A stretch of 64,000 nucleotides of DNA from an unicellular cyanobacterium SU2. GTDB lineage: Bacteria > Cyanobacteriota > Cyanobacteriia > Cyanobacteriales > Microcystaceae. Shown piece by piece: positions 24,401 to 32,180 of the stretch. The stretch is taken from positions 1 through 64,000 of the forward strand of contig NEED01000048.1 in NCBI GenBank assembly GCA_002110465.1. The letters are read 5' to 3'. Every line of letters begins with the position of its first letter. The stretch's first letter is position 1. Under the pieces are notes generated by a model that saw only the letters and a program-made list of their open reading frames with translations, ran no database searches and had not been told where the DNA came from. The position numbers were made by a program, and so were the translations under genes.

Positions 24401-25310
24401 ATTCTAAGGCTACGTTAATAGCTGTGTCATTACGGCCATTCCCTTTTTGCACTCCGGTGCCCACCCACTCACGGACTTCTTTACGACAACAAGATAGGAG
24501 GGGGACACTAGCTTGAACTGGAACTTGTATTTCGTCAGGGTGTCTTACAGTTACCAATGAACAGTCATCAGTCACCAGTGCTGGTTCTTGTTGATAGCTT
24601 GTCGATGAACTTGAACTATGAGAATTCTCATTATTTGATGTATCCGATGCAAACTGATTATCAAAAAATAACTGGTGACTGATAAGGGGTAGCCGTTCAT
24701 TTTCTTGCTCAGGAATAATTCCTCGTAACTCCTCAAAGCTATACACCGCACCCGATGCTGCGATAATCTTCGATTGATTATAGACGGGGTTTCCCTGTTG
24801 ATCATGGCTAATGTGCCATGCACCGGCTAACCTCATCACCCTTGCTGGATTCTTAATTGAGCGATCTCCCTGTGTGTATTCGAGTAAATCTCGTTGTAAC
24901 TGACACCATTGATTAATCTCGACAGCTTCATCAAACACCCAGTAACTATGGATGGATTTACCCCCTGTATCCACTTGGAATGTAGGCTCAGGAAGGTCTA
25001 AGACTTGCCATAAGTCCCGTTGCAGGTCTTTGTCTAAATCGTCGTGTTCAACGAAAATAGCATGACCTTGAGTCACATCATCGTTTTTATGGCCACCCCC
25101 GTTGATAACAAAATATGCACCGCGTCCCTGGCGTTGATAAGTTTCAATCTCCTTGAAGTTTAAACGATTTGATTTTCGTCCTTTGTCACCGTCTTTTCGT
25201 GGGTCATCACTGGGATAGAAGAATCGTAGGTAAACGGAGTTGTTATGGCTGTGTCCTAGTAAAGCGAGTTGACGTAATGCTTGTTGTTGATCAATTTGTG
25301 GAAAGTTCAT
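21402..25310 (-). CDS. DUF3987-type plasmid replication protein (primase-helicase)
   Basis: A 1302-residue protein with AAGGAG seven bases before its ATG. The N-terminus (residues 70-200; HAIFVEHDDLDKD, DTGGKSIHSYW, RVMRLAGAWH) looks like an archaeo-eukaryotic-type primase or RepB domain. The middle is a DUF3987 helicase-like ATPase, with Walker A VGESGEGKS near residues 567-576 and later an arginine-rich segment. The C-terminal third is a linker plus a domain ending NGAIDVIDGNQGH. It is the best candidate for the replication initiator. Two heptamer elements are read in frame inside it (24553-24695; 22052-22091). It forms an operon with the 20477 gene. Confidence 0.75.
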   Translation of the reverse strand: MNFPQIDQQQALRQLALLGHSHNNSVYLRFFYPSDDPRKDGDKGRKSNRLNFKEIETYQRQGRGAYFVINGGGHKNDDVTQGHAIFVEHDDLDKDLQRDLWQVLDLPEPTFQVDTGGKSIHSYWVFDEAVEINQWCQLQRDLLEYTQGDRSIKNPARVMRLAGAWHISHDQQGNPVYNQSKIIAASGAVYSFEELRGIIPEQENERLPLISHQLFFDNQFASDTSNNENSHSSSSSTSYQQEPALVTDDCSLVTVRHPDEIQVPVQASVPLLSCCRKEVREWVGTGVQKGNGRNDTAINVALELIAVERYLQSIGQSFSDSARSLFSEFCGRSSMTPSEDEMRWKWCEAKNPTPSCGDDGIEACIRGWYWRNAPRQKAKSKSGETPRRLTAQGNAHQDRQKEEVNGSKTSQQPSNNQSSSEYGQAAETLMMERIDEILLNQKLTEAQQDLELNKLAKLFDNFNAKEIREIASKRLSEFEREDNITERQQELEQLESIDSQEYQPFRDIFYDSPEVVEAFEHLCRVNKKIQPQFFLTILSIFSSIVGIKGSLFIKNFGKFRATLNVAAVGESGEGKSIVSGILLDPLYQLQKERLNAHKLETQRFNEAVELWEKQHRDERGPKPRVDDYVEASDAFMVINEYSREGIVKNHADNPNGLLIHQEELVAIQRAQNMYRQGKGDDRQFLNNLYDNKAIARSLKSERIIVEETAVSITGGYQPDVILGEMGDLSDPDGQWARFNFCVGTEKHVLTNLEQPWVDVFPLLYDLYNKALNAPEIQCELDKQGRGLLQAFINEMEETRWHTLQPGWRAVLSKASAEVCRIALGLHWMNCLVNGREVTNIVPAIAIKKAIKIKRYFLSQMQMIRTWGNADPAREDSLAPVYRQVMKIGKRVQGKAKYLTVRMVQSTRSGVFRNMKAPDINKVFKDLADMGKAKLVTHKRSLALVIDSMFGDGGDGEPPKSPPPSDGNAVANFSRPASVTDLLNTEETSAVRSSLLETVGGLFSNVQHIKPSYHQSFNSFVGTVGIVAGVFSPLNNLPLTSPTVATSAAMGQPWLNQGFQQFSTPVQQFQQTSSPVISHQSPVTSEQFIVNDDVTKLIHLLTQWESTNDPNFATQDELLAYAKEFEPTINDYFHQLEEACPNFGERWWNAISRIIELIPEESPPTLEKLKAQFLACTTWVQLRKLQKQHSEQAKKAYKALKPEERIKIDGVAATAIPHDVYRYTGTKQEYQGQILEPGSLVYIDPNAKKSRRFVSVWLLQGLEQGWKQRISVSRDCLEFVEKTMNGAIDVIDGNQGHLLDGLS
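22052..22091. repeat. In-frame ACTGGTG heptamer array in the replication gene
   Basis: Five tandem heptamers, mostly ACTGGTG with one ACTGATG, are read in frame as part of SPVISHQSPVTSEQ. The flanks encode Gln/Ser-rich linker sequence, so the array lies in a tolerant part of the protein. Confidence 0.75.
24120..24200. repeat. TTGCCTT repeat and palindrome in the replication gene
   Basis: GCTTTTTGCCTTTTGCCTTGG sits beside a GC-rich segment with GCGCCGTAAGACGACGCGG. It encodes a basic peptide (RQKAKSKSGETPRRLTAQG) in a linker between domains. It resembles the TTGCCTT arrays at 11030-11050 and 42915-42930. Confidence 0.55.
24553..24695. repeat. In-frame heptamer hairpin in the replication gene
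   Basis: The left arm CAGTCATCAGTCACCAGT and the right arm ATAACTGGTGACTGATAA are inverted versions of the ACTGGTG heptamer. The element encodes a Ser-rich stretch at about residues 206-252 (SHQLFFDNQF ... TDDCSLVTVRH), between the primase-like domain and the next segment. Confidence 0.7.
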
Positions 25311-25741
25311 GATTTTTCTCCTTGCAGTGTGGTGTACTGCTGGAGATTGGCCGCCGTTATTTCCCGTGAGTGCTACGGTGAATGGCTATGTCCCTAATAA
25401 TGTCAATCATGACTGTTAATTGGCTACGGAATATAAGATGAAAGTGTATGTGAATTGGGCTGGTTTTCAGCCTTGGTTTGTGTTGACTTTCCGATGAAAA
25501 TCAACTAATTGATTCCGTAACGGGTTTTATTAGGGATTAAGTCATCATGACGGGGCTATCTCCAGCTTTTTCTCTTTGAATTAGCTTGAATATGACTGTT
25601 GAATACCGTAAGATGCCTAAAATAACTACTTTTCTTGACTAAAAATGGTCATGAGCATCCATCTCCCCATAAAGGGATAGAAACCACTTCAGTAGTCGGT
25701 AGCGCATCTTGTTAACTCATGCAGCCAACGCAACCGCCGAC

Positions 25742-25855
25742 CTATTCGTAGATAGATGCTACGAATAAATCATCGAGGGTCGTTGTTAGTTGTCGGCAAT
25801 GTTCTACGAATAGAGCATCATCGTAAGTCAAAGTTTGAGTTCGTTGATTAACCAT
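25742..25855 (-). CDS. 37-residue small protein upstream of the replication gene
   Basis: A short frame starting at MVNQRTQTLTYDD and ending FVASIYE. AGGAG lies seven bases before the ATG, a better ribosome site than most genes here have. The peptide is acidic and helical. Its last codons overlap an inverted repeat (ATTCGTAG ... CTACGAAT). Position and ribosome site suggest a real product, perhaps a copy-number regulator or leader peptide for the replication gene, but no homolog is known to me. Confidence 0.5.
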   Translation of the reverse strand: MVNQRTQTLTYDDALFVEHCRQLTTTLDDLFVASIYE

Positions 25856-25997
25856 TGGTTTCTCCTGTGTCGTGAGTGGTACACCAAGGTCGTGATAACA
25901 AACAGTGAAAAGTATTTGAGTCGAGGGTCTAACTTAACTCCGAACCCCTTGTAATTTCAGTAGCGGCAGGAATTTTTGACAAAAGGGTTTACTTGTC

Positions 25998-26028
25998 CCG
26001 CGATTTTGCTATGATATACATATCGCGG
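25998..26028 (+). promoter_or_regulatory. Promoter -10 inside a palindromic operator
   Basis: CCGCGAT (25998-26004) and ATCGCGG (26022-26028) are perfect inverted repeats around a TATGAT -10 hexamer (26010-26015). A GTTTAC at about 17 bases upstream could be the -35. A dimeric repressor at the palindrome would cover the -10. Transcription would run rightward, antisense to the replication region, into a stretch without a clear gene, so the product may be an RNA. Confidence 0.4.
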
Positions 26029-26911
26029 TCAATTATTCCGCACTAGCATTAACTGCTAATCCGCTCTAGAAATTTAATACCTTCCTAATCTGTCATCTCT
26101 CACCTCCTTGGTGTTTCAGAGATATCCCAGAAAGAAGACGAGAAGAAACGTCCGACAAACATCCCCATGCAGTCGGCGTTTCGCCATTTTTCGGGCTTCT
26201 TTCCGTGGTAAGGCTCTGAGTGTACATTGATAATCCTTTTTTGGTTGAGGATTCCTTTTTATCTTACTGCTAAATCCCGTTGAGGGGAATAGCAAAACCT
26301 TTGGGGAATTTTTCACCGAATCTTCAACCAAGAAGAATCGAAGAAGTTCTGGGTTGATTCGAGGATAAGGCGATGAGATACTTAATGGCTGAAATCGTCA
26401 TTACGACAGGGATAGACTAATTCCAGGGTCATTGTCGTTGGGAAAAATCTGTGGTTGCCTTACAATTAAAGCTTTGCAATTTGTTACAAATCTTGGCATT
26501 ATATGTGATTGCTCCTTGTGGGTAAAAATAGAAGGAGTAGTCGTCCTGGCTTGGTGTTGTAGCACCTTTCCAGGGCGCATCTTTTATTTAGTTCAAGGAT
26601 ACCATAAAGCTTAAAAAAAAGCGTTGCATTCGCACTCGCGACAGCGAGACCGATTCAAAGGAAAAAATACAGGTTGCCTAATCATGAATAGGCGATGAAT
26701 AAATTTCATAGTTGCTGTCAGTAATTAAATCAAAGTGTTAGCTATGAGTTCACTCAATGAGGGGCATAGCAAAGCTACTACATTGAGGTAAGGTAGGGTG
26801 AACCAGCGATGGTATCTCTGTCCTGGTTTCTATTAGCAATAGTCTAAGAGATAGTTCTGACAATTGTCAAGAAACTAGAAAAATTTCTCAAAATTAGTTT
26901 TGAATAAATAA

Positions 26912-26940
26912 AATTGAGTCAATCAAAAAAAGACTCAATT
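26912..26940 (-). terminator. Stem-loop after topA
   Basis: AATTGAGTC (26912-26920) and GACTCAATT (26932-26940) form a perfect 9-bp stem with an 11-base loop, about 64 bases beyond the topA stop in the direction of transcription. The following minus-strand sequence is T-rich (TTTATTTATTC), compatible with intrinsic termination. Confidence 0.5.
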
Positions 26941-27003
26941 ATTTGAGCCTTCAGTTATCAATTAATTTTTTTTGTATTCGAGAAAAATTTTAAGGTTTAA
27001 TAT

Positions 27004-29238
27004 TTAACCATTTAACTCGCCGAACTTCTTAGACCACCAGCGTTGATTTTTAGTCCAGAAGAAAACAACGTTCTTATGTTTTTTATCTGGTTTGCCAACG
27101 GAACACTTGAGCATGAATTTCTGTTGACCGTCTTTTTGGTAACTTATTTTCGCTAAATAAGCTTGACAAACAGGACAAAGAAACTCGGTTAAGTCTTGTG
27201 ATTTTTTTGATGTTGGCTGTTTGCTATTAACTGATGATTGTTGACGTTTACCTGATGATTGCTGACTCTTCGACACGCTCAGAGCATTGCGTTTGCCTGG
27301 TTTAACCCATTGATTCAGGTCTTTATTGAAAAACATTACTACGTCAGGACAACCCGATTCACACTTAAGAAAATGAGAGACAGCTAACTTTTTAGATTGG
27401 GAAGGAATAATGCTGAGAAGTTGCTGACAATCAGGGCATTTTACATCAGATTTTTCTCGTGGTTTTGTCTGAGTAGAACGAGTCGATGAAATCCCCAACG
27501 TTTGACACCCTTGTTGAATCGCTGGTTGAAAATAATCCCGATTCCAGCCAAGTAAATAATGATGCCAATTCACCAACCCTTCAGCGATTTTATCGAGGGT
27601 TTGTTCCATATTAGCGGTGAATTTAGCCTCGACTAAATCAGGGAATATTCGTTGCATGAAATCATCGACTTCTAATCCTAATTGAGTGGTGTGAAGCTTT
27701 CCTTTAACCAGTTTTAGATAATCCCTTTGTTTAAGGGTTTTGACTGTGGCTGCATAAGTAGAAGGACGACCAATTCCTTTTTTTTCCATTAATTGAACCA
27801 GAGAAGGTTCAGTGTAACGCAGTGGTGGTTGGGTTTGTTTTTTGTCGTGTCCAGCTATTTCTAGGTTCAAAGTTTGTTGTGGATGAACTGTGGGCAAAAT
27901 CGAATCTTTGCTAATGTTGTCCCAGTATTTGCTGTAACCCTTAAAAAGAACTCGTTGACCAGAGGCTTGCCAATTTACGTCGCCAGAACGAGTGGTGATT
28001 TTCGTGATGCTTAATTGAGCCGATTTACACAAGGAGGCGATCGCCCTTTTCCAAATCAATACATATAAGTTGAATTCGTCGTCTGCAATTTCTTGACGAA
28101 GTTGCGTTGAGGGGAGGTTGATGTCAGTTGGACGAATAGCTTCATGAGCTTCCTGGGCATTCTTCTTGTTGCGATGTACTTTAGGTTTGGCAGGTACGTT
28201 AGTCGGGTCTGTTTCGCGCAGCCGCTTCAATGCAGAGGCAACGAATTCATCGCTCAACGACACCGAATCCGTCCTCATATAGGTAATGTAACCTCCTTCG
28301 TAGAGTTTCTGGGCTACTTGCATGGTTTTTTCAGGGGAAAGTTTGAGTTTGCTCCCCGCCGCTTGTTGCATGGTCGAAGTGGTGAACGGTGGTGGCGGTG
28401 ATTTCGTCGTGGTTTTGTTTTCTACATTAATAACGTGGTGGGGGTTAGATTTAGCGTTCGCTGAAAGCGCGCCTCCGGCGACCGCCACTAAACGCTCAGC
28501 TTCAGCTTCTGAAAATATCCTTGTAGATTCCTTGTCTTTGTTGTCGTCGTTAACGACGGGGCGGGGCGAAGAGTGCGTGGAGTTATTAACACTCCTGACT
28601 CCTTCTTCCACCCCTAAATAAAAAGCTCTAAACCCTTCTTGATAATCACACCAAACTGACCAGTAATCGACAGGTGTGAAGTTTTGGATTTCTCGTTCGC
28701 GCGCAGCCGTCAATGCTAAGACCGCCGACTGCACCCGTCCCATCGACTTTGCCCCGTTATTCATCGACCACAGCAACGGTGAGCCGCGAAACCCCACGAG
28801 CTTATCGAGGCAAGTACGGGCGAGTCCAGCATCGACTAAGGCTTGGTTTAATGGTCGAGGATTAGCGATCGCTCTCCTGACTGCTTGCTCTGTGATTTCT
28901 TGGTAGACCACTCGTTGAGGGTTTTTGATGCCTAACACTTGAGCGAGATGCCAAGCGATGGTTTCTCCTTCTCTGTCGGGGTCAGAGGCGAAGTAACAGC
29001 GATCTGCTTGACGATAAGCAGCTTTGAGCTCAGCGATTATCTTTTTCGACTTGGTATCCTTGGCTATCCAACGAGGAAATATCTCCGAACCGTTGAGGTC
29101 GAAACCGAGTTTGTCTTGTCCATCTTTAGCCAGTTCTCGGATATGACCCATGCTGGCTTTTATAATCCATTGAGAACCGAGAATTTTTTTGAGTTTTTTG
29201 ATCTTACCTGGGGATTCAATAATTAATAAATTTGCCAT
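27004..29238 (-). CDS. topA: DNA topoisomerase I (type IA), plasmid copy
   Basis: A 744-residue type IA topoisomerase. The N-terminal Toprim domain starts LLIIESPGKIKKLKKIL and has DPDREGE; the catalytic tyrosine is in YITYMRTDS near residue 318; two C4 zinc-finger modules (CPDCQQLL ... CESGC and CPVCQAYL ... KC) end the protein. It relaxes negatively supercoiled DNA through a 5'-phosphotyrosine intermediate. Plasmid copies are common next to conjugation genes and may resolve replication or transfer intermediates. An 18-bp palindrome shared with 9154-9171 is read in frame in a variable loop (PRPVVNDDNKDKE). It is monocistronic with a 3' stem-loop. Confidence 0.92.
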   Translation of the reverse strand: MANLLIIESPGKIKKLKKILGSQWIIKASMGHIRELAKDGQDKLGFDLNGSEIFPRWIAKDTKSKKIIAELKAAYRQADRCYFASDPDREGETIAWHLAQVLGIKNPQRVVYQEITEQAVRRAIANPRPLNQALVDAGLARTCLDKLVGFRGSPLLWSMNNGAKSMGRVQSAVLALTAAREREIQNFTPVDYWSVWCDYQEGFRAFYLGVEEGVRSVNNSTHSSPRPVVNDDNKDKESTRIFSEAEAERLVAVAGGALSANAKSNPHHVINVENKTTTKSPPPPFTTSTMQQAAGSKLKLSPEKTMQVAQKLYEGGYITYMRTDSVSLSDEFVASALKRLRETDPTNVPAKPKVHRNKKNAQEAHEAIRPTDINLPSTQLRQEIADDEFNLYVLIWKRAIASLCKSAQLSITKITTRSGDVNWQASGQRVLFKGYSKYWDNISKDSILPTVHPQQTLNLEIAGHDKKQTQPPLRYTEPSLVQLMEKKGIGRPSTYAATVKTLKQRDYLKLVKGKLHTTQLGLEVDDFMQRIFPDLVEAKFTANMEQTLDKIAEGLVNWHHYLLGWNRDYFQPAIQQGCQTLGISSTRSTQTKPREKSDVKCPDCQQLLSIIPSQSKKLAVSHFLKCESGCPDVVMFFNKDLNQWVKPGKRNALSVSKSQQSSGKRQQSSVNSKQPTSKKSQDLTEFLCPVCQAYLAKISYQKDGQQKFMLKCSVGKPDKKHKNVVFFWTKNQRWWSKKFGELNG
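28544..28561. repeat. 18-bp palindromic repeat inside topA
   Basis: This is the second exact copy of the 18-mer at 9154-9171. It lies in a poorly conserved insertion between the first part of the topoisomerase core and the FSEAEAERLVA block, near a GC-rich segment (GAAAGCGCGCCTCCGGCG). The reading frame is kept. Confidence 0.7.
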
Positions 29239-29247
29239 TGTTCATGG

Positions 29248-29844
29248 TTAAGAGCCGAAAAGAGAAAAAGAAAAACGAACAAATTGAAATCCTAAATAGC
29301 AACAAAGAAGTAGTAATACTTCCCCTAATCTAGATTGAGATTTATGTGATTGCTGGTATTGCCTTATGACATCAGTCTCAGATAATTTATCTCCAGTTAC
29401 TCTCATTTTAAACTTAACTAGAGTTCCATCAGGGAGAGTCGTTTTTCTCAACAAAGTTTTGTGACACCGATTACGAAGAAACTTAGCGGATTGGAGGGTA
29501 GCCCCCTCAAAGGAAACATGACATAAATCCGTATCGGACAAGTTGGCATTACTGAGATCTGTCTCAGTTAAATTAGCCGTTTTCAGGTTAGCCCCTTTGA
29601 AATTAGCTTCACGCAAATCAGCCCCAGTAAAATTAACATTTCTTAATTCACAATTAAAGAAGTTGCAGTTTCTTAAATCTGTGTGAGAAAAATCAAGTCC
29701 ACTTAAATCAAGGTCAGCAAAATCAGAGTCTTTTAAATTGCGTTTGCCTTGTTTTAAATCATTGATTAGTCTCTGAATTGTTGGAGATTCTAAAACAAAA
29801 AGAGATTCAAGGACTTCTGACAATTGTTGAGAGTCTTTTAACAT
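29248..29844 (-). CDS. Pentapeptide-repeat protein with C-terminal membrane helix
   Basis: A 198-residue protein. Residues 36-120 are A(D/N)LXX pentapeptide repeats (DFADLDLSGLDFSHTDLRNCNF and similar), which form a right-handed quadrilateral beta helix. A helical N-terminus with LESPTIQRLINDLKQGK precedes it. The C-terminus has one membrane helix (EVLLLLCCYLGFQFVRF). It lies immediately upstream of topA on the same strand. Some pentapeptide proteins mimic DNA and protect gyrase, which makes the topA neighbourhood suggestive, but the membrane tail argues against that. Confidence 0.8.
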   Translation of the reverse strand: MLKDSQQLSEVLESLFVLESPTIQRLINDLKQGKRNLKDSDFADLDLSGLDFSHTDLRNCNFFNCELRNVNFTGADLREANFKGANLKTANLTETDLSNANLSDTDLCHVSFEGATLQSAKFLRNRCHKTLLRKTTLPDGTLVKFKMRVTGDKLSETDVIRQYQQSHKSQSRLGEVLLLLCCYLGFQFVRFSFSLFGS

Positions 29845-29884
29845 ATTAATTTTATTTGACTAAAGTATGAACAAGTAACTAACC

Positions 29885-30245
29885 TGAGTTCGGAATTCGG
29901 AGTTCGGAGGTCGGAGTTCGGAGTTATCGTGTAGAAGTATTCTCTTCATCAGAAAACTTGACTTTTGATCTTAAAAACTTTAACTATTTTCAACTAACTC
30001 TGAACCCCTAACCCCGAACTCAATTTGATGGAAGTCCCACTACGAATAAGTTGAGATGAGAGGATTCTTTCTATTCCACCTTTTTCATGGAGAAAGCGAC
30101 AAAGTTTGACAATTCTGACCAAACATTGAACATTGAACATTGAACATTTTGGTTTCAAGCCTCTCCCGTCTCGGAGAAAGAAGTTTGGGAGAGGGTTCAA
30201 GCCTACTTCCAAACGAATGATAAATGTTAAATGTTAAATGTTAAA
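29885..30245. repeat. Two heptamer hairpin elements in a gap
   Basis: The first element (29885-30023) has a TTCGGAG array on the left and inverted CCCCTAACCCCGAACTC on the right. The second (about 30120-30245) has ACATTGA heptamers (ATTGAACATTGAAC) on the left and the inverted, diverged TTAAATG array on the right, with a hairpin around GAGAAAGAAGTTTGGGAGAG between. Together with repeat B they fill the gap 29845-30380, where no gene is seen. Confidence 0.75.
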
Positions 30246-30292
30246 TGATAAATGAAATGACGGCAAACCTTAAAGTCCTTTCTTGAATAACT

Positions 30293-30376
30293 TGATTATC
30301 CCTCATGATTCCCAGAAAATCGGATAAATGCTCTTAATTTTAACTCCTAACACCGAACTCCTAACACCGAACTCGC
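30293..30376. repeat. Dispersed repeat B, copy 2
   Basis: This matches the repeat at 9850-9930, starting TTGAATAACTTGATTA and ending CTAACACCGAACTCGC. It lies just downstream of the small membrane protein gene at 30381. The copies differ by scattered substitutions and short length differences. Confidence 0.7.
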
Positions 30377-30380
30377 GTAA

Positions 30381-30635
30381 CTAAGCTTCTTCTATTTGGC
30401 TCAAATTACTACAAACAGGGCAATTACAGCCTTGGCGAAAAGTATGAGCGACAGAAGATTTGAACTTATTATTTGACTTATTAATGCTTAATTCGGGGAA
30501 AGTATACGAAAGATTTGTTGAAATATTCTGGTTCAAATCTACTATGAAAAGCCAGTTTAAATCCATCAATAAGATTAACAAAGAGATGATAATCAAACTC
30601 GAAGAAAGCATCAATAACATTTTAGGTTGATACAT
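30381..30635 (-). CDS. Small membrane protein with C-terminal Cys motif
   Basis: An 84-residue protein starting at MYQPKMLLML, with GAGGA seven bases before the ATG; the upstream Met at 30656 is rejected. One membrane helix (LIIISLLILLMDLNWLFIV) is followed by a polar region and a C-terminal CNCPVC cluster. Small proteins of this kind can be accessory T4SS factors, such as VirB7-like lipoproteins, but there is no lipobox here. It follows the helicase gene directly. Confidence 0.5.
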   Translation of the reverse strand: MYQPKMLLMLSSSLIIISLLILLMDLNWLFIVDLNQNISTNLSYTFPELSINKSNNKFKSSVAHTFRQGCNCPVCSNLSQIEEA

Positions 30636-30655
30636 AGTTAATTCCTCAGAAAACA

Positions 30656-32167
30656 TTAAAATTCCATTTGTAAATAACGTTGAATCCAGTCAGAGTCTTT
30701 GTTAAGTCGGGTGGCGATCGCCTGTAGATGAAGTTCGTATTGGGTTCGTGAATCAGATGGAGGAGGTTGACCAAAAACAGCATGACGACCCCAAGCAAAA
30801 GGAGGAAAGTGTCCATATTTTTCCTTGAACTGAAAAGCAGCCCAAGTCGGGGCGCGTTGAGAGGAGTAGGCAACTTGTAGCAACTCCCTGTATAGTTCGA
30901 CTCGTTCAAGATCTTCAGGGCGCAGCATCTGCTTCAAATCAAGGGCTTTAACCAAACGTTTGACCTCGAAGGGATACTTGCAATGAGGGCAAACCATCTG
31001 AAAGCTATAGAGAATACCCCCGCAGCCCCCATCAATCTCAGGACAAACTTTGAAAGAAACTTGGCGAGACCCTTTTTGGGAGTCGCCTTCAACCAATTGA
31101 ATATCGTCAATATCTTCAATATAGCCATGTCTTTGAACATTACCAACCAAATCAAGGACAATACAGTCAGTTTTTGATGTATTAGGAGAAAGACGAAGGC
31201 CACGCCCCACCATCTGCACATACAAAGCTTTAGACAGAGTTTTGCGCCACAGTAGCACCACCGAAACCGCACCCACGTCAAACCCCTCTGTCAACGCCAT
31301 ACACGAAGACAACACTTTAATTTCACCAGACCCTAATTGTTGGTAGATTTCGCGTCTTTTTCTCAAAGAAGTACGGCCATCAACATGGGCGCAGGGGATA
31401 CCAGCTTGAGTGAAAGCATCGCAGATATGTTGTGAATGCTTGACGTTAACCGCAAAAACGATAGTACGGCGATCGTTAGCTAAGCGTTGCCAATGTCTCA
31501 AGCCTTCAGCAATCATCTCAGGATGATCATAAGCGATCGCCAAAGATTTCTGATTAAAATCCCCACTCTCATCAGTAGAAATCGAAGCATCACTGGCCAA
31601 ATCAGCCCCAAAATAGGAAGGTTTAACCAAAAAACCCTGATCAATCAGTTCTCCTGGCATAGGGGCGCAAACTAAAGCCGTGAAAATATCCCCCATCTCC
31701 TCAGAACATTTTAAACGCCAAGGAGTAGCAGTAATACCAATATAGAGAGACTGAGGGTGCTGATTGTCCATCATTTCCTTGATAACCGTAGAAAAAGCGG
31801 TAATATGGCATTCGTCGAGGATAACGAGATCTACTGGCCAATCACGCCACCAAGGTCGAGATTCCATTGTTTGGACAGAAGCAATTTGTACCAAGGCATT
31901 TTGATTTTCTAACCAACCTGATTTGATGAAACCACATTCTAAACCAAACAAATTAAATTTGTCGTAAGTTTGTTGAACTAAAATATCTCGATGAACAATG
32001 AACAAAACCCGTCGCTTTCGACTAACAGCATGGGCAACAATTTGGGAAGAGATGATAGTTTTACCTGCTCCCGTAGGTGCTACTCCCAGAATACGACGAT
32101 GTTTTTGGCGGATTTTTTCGTAAATTTCTGAGATGAAAGTTTCTTGGTAATTTCTCAATTTTATCAT
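30656..32167 (-). CDS. SF2 DEAD/DEAH-type helicase with zinc ribbon
   Basis: A 503-residue superfamily 2 helicase starting at MIKLRNYQETF. Motif I is APTGAGKT, motif II is the DEAH variant DECH, motif III is ITATPW, and motif VI is QMVGRGLRLS. After the helicase core a CX-type zinc ribbon (CPEIDGGCGG ... CPHCKYPF) precedes a helical tail. It starts 14 bases after the coupling-protein stop, so it is part of the transfer operon. It probably acts on DNA during replication or transfer. Similar DEAD/DEAH helicases occur on many cyanobacterial plasmids. Confidence 0.85.
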   Translation of the reverse strand: MIKLRNYQETFISEIYEKIRQKHRRILGVAPTGAGKTIISSQIVAHAVSRKRRVLFIVHRDILVQQTYDKFNLFGLECGFIKSGWLENQNALVQIASVQTMESRPWWRDWPVDLVILDECHITAFSTVIKEMMDNQHPQSLYIGITATPWRLKCSEEMGDIFTALVCAPMPGELIDQGFLVKPSYFGADLASDASISTDESGDFNQKSLAIAYDHPEMIAEGLRHWQRLANDRRTIVFAVNVKHSQHICDAFTQAGIPCAHVDGRTSLRKRREIYQQLGSGEIKVLSSCMALTEGFDVGAVSVVLLWRKTLSKALYVQMVGRGLRLSPNTSKTDCIVLDLVGNVQRHGYIEDIDDIQLVEGDSQKGSRQVSFKVCPEIDGGCGGILYSFQMVCPHCKYPFEVKRLVKALDLKQMLRPEDLERVELYRELLQVAYSSQRAPTWAAFQFKEKYGHFPPFAWGRHAVFGQPPPSDSRTQYELHLQAIATRLNKDSDWIQRYLQMEF

Positions 32168-32180
32168 AATTACTCTCACC

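Larger units (their letters stand above)
25311..27003. other. Gap upstream of the replication gene: probable origin/control region
   Basis: About 1.7 kb between the replication gene and topA, both read leftward. It includes a 37-codon gene (25742-25855), a promoter-like site inside a CCGCGAT palindrome (25998-26028), inverted repeats with ATTCGTAG/CTACGAAT (25743-25767) and the topA terminator (26912-26940). Frames at 26116-26331 and 26432-26614 are not convincing. I see no iteron array, although plasmid origins usually lie beside the initiator gene. Confidence 0.45.

Noticed and set aside
25660-25685. CRISPR-like sequence CCCCATAAAGGGATAGAAAC
   Set aside because: It looks like the end of a cyanobacterial CRISPR repeat, but only one copy exists, with no spacing pattern and no cas genes in the window.
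26116-26331. 71-codon minus-strand frame in the replication-topA gap
   Set aside because: Basic composition without domain features or convincing start; probably chance.
26432-26614. 60-codon plus-strand frame downstream of the operator-covered promoter
   Set aside because: Hydrophobic and Cys-rich but without ribosome site; I cannot separate it from chance, so the promoter's product is left open.
26530-26640. Possible tRNA or structured RNA
   Set aside because: Short complementary stretches exist, but no cloverleaf with T-loop consensus could be drawn.
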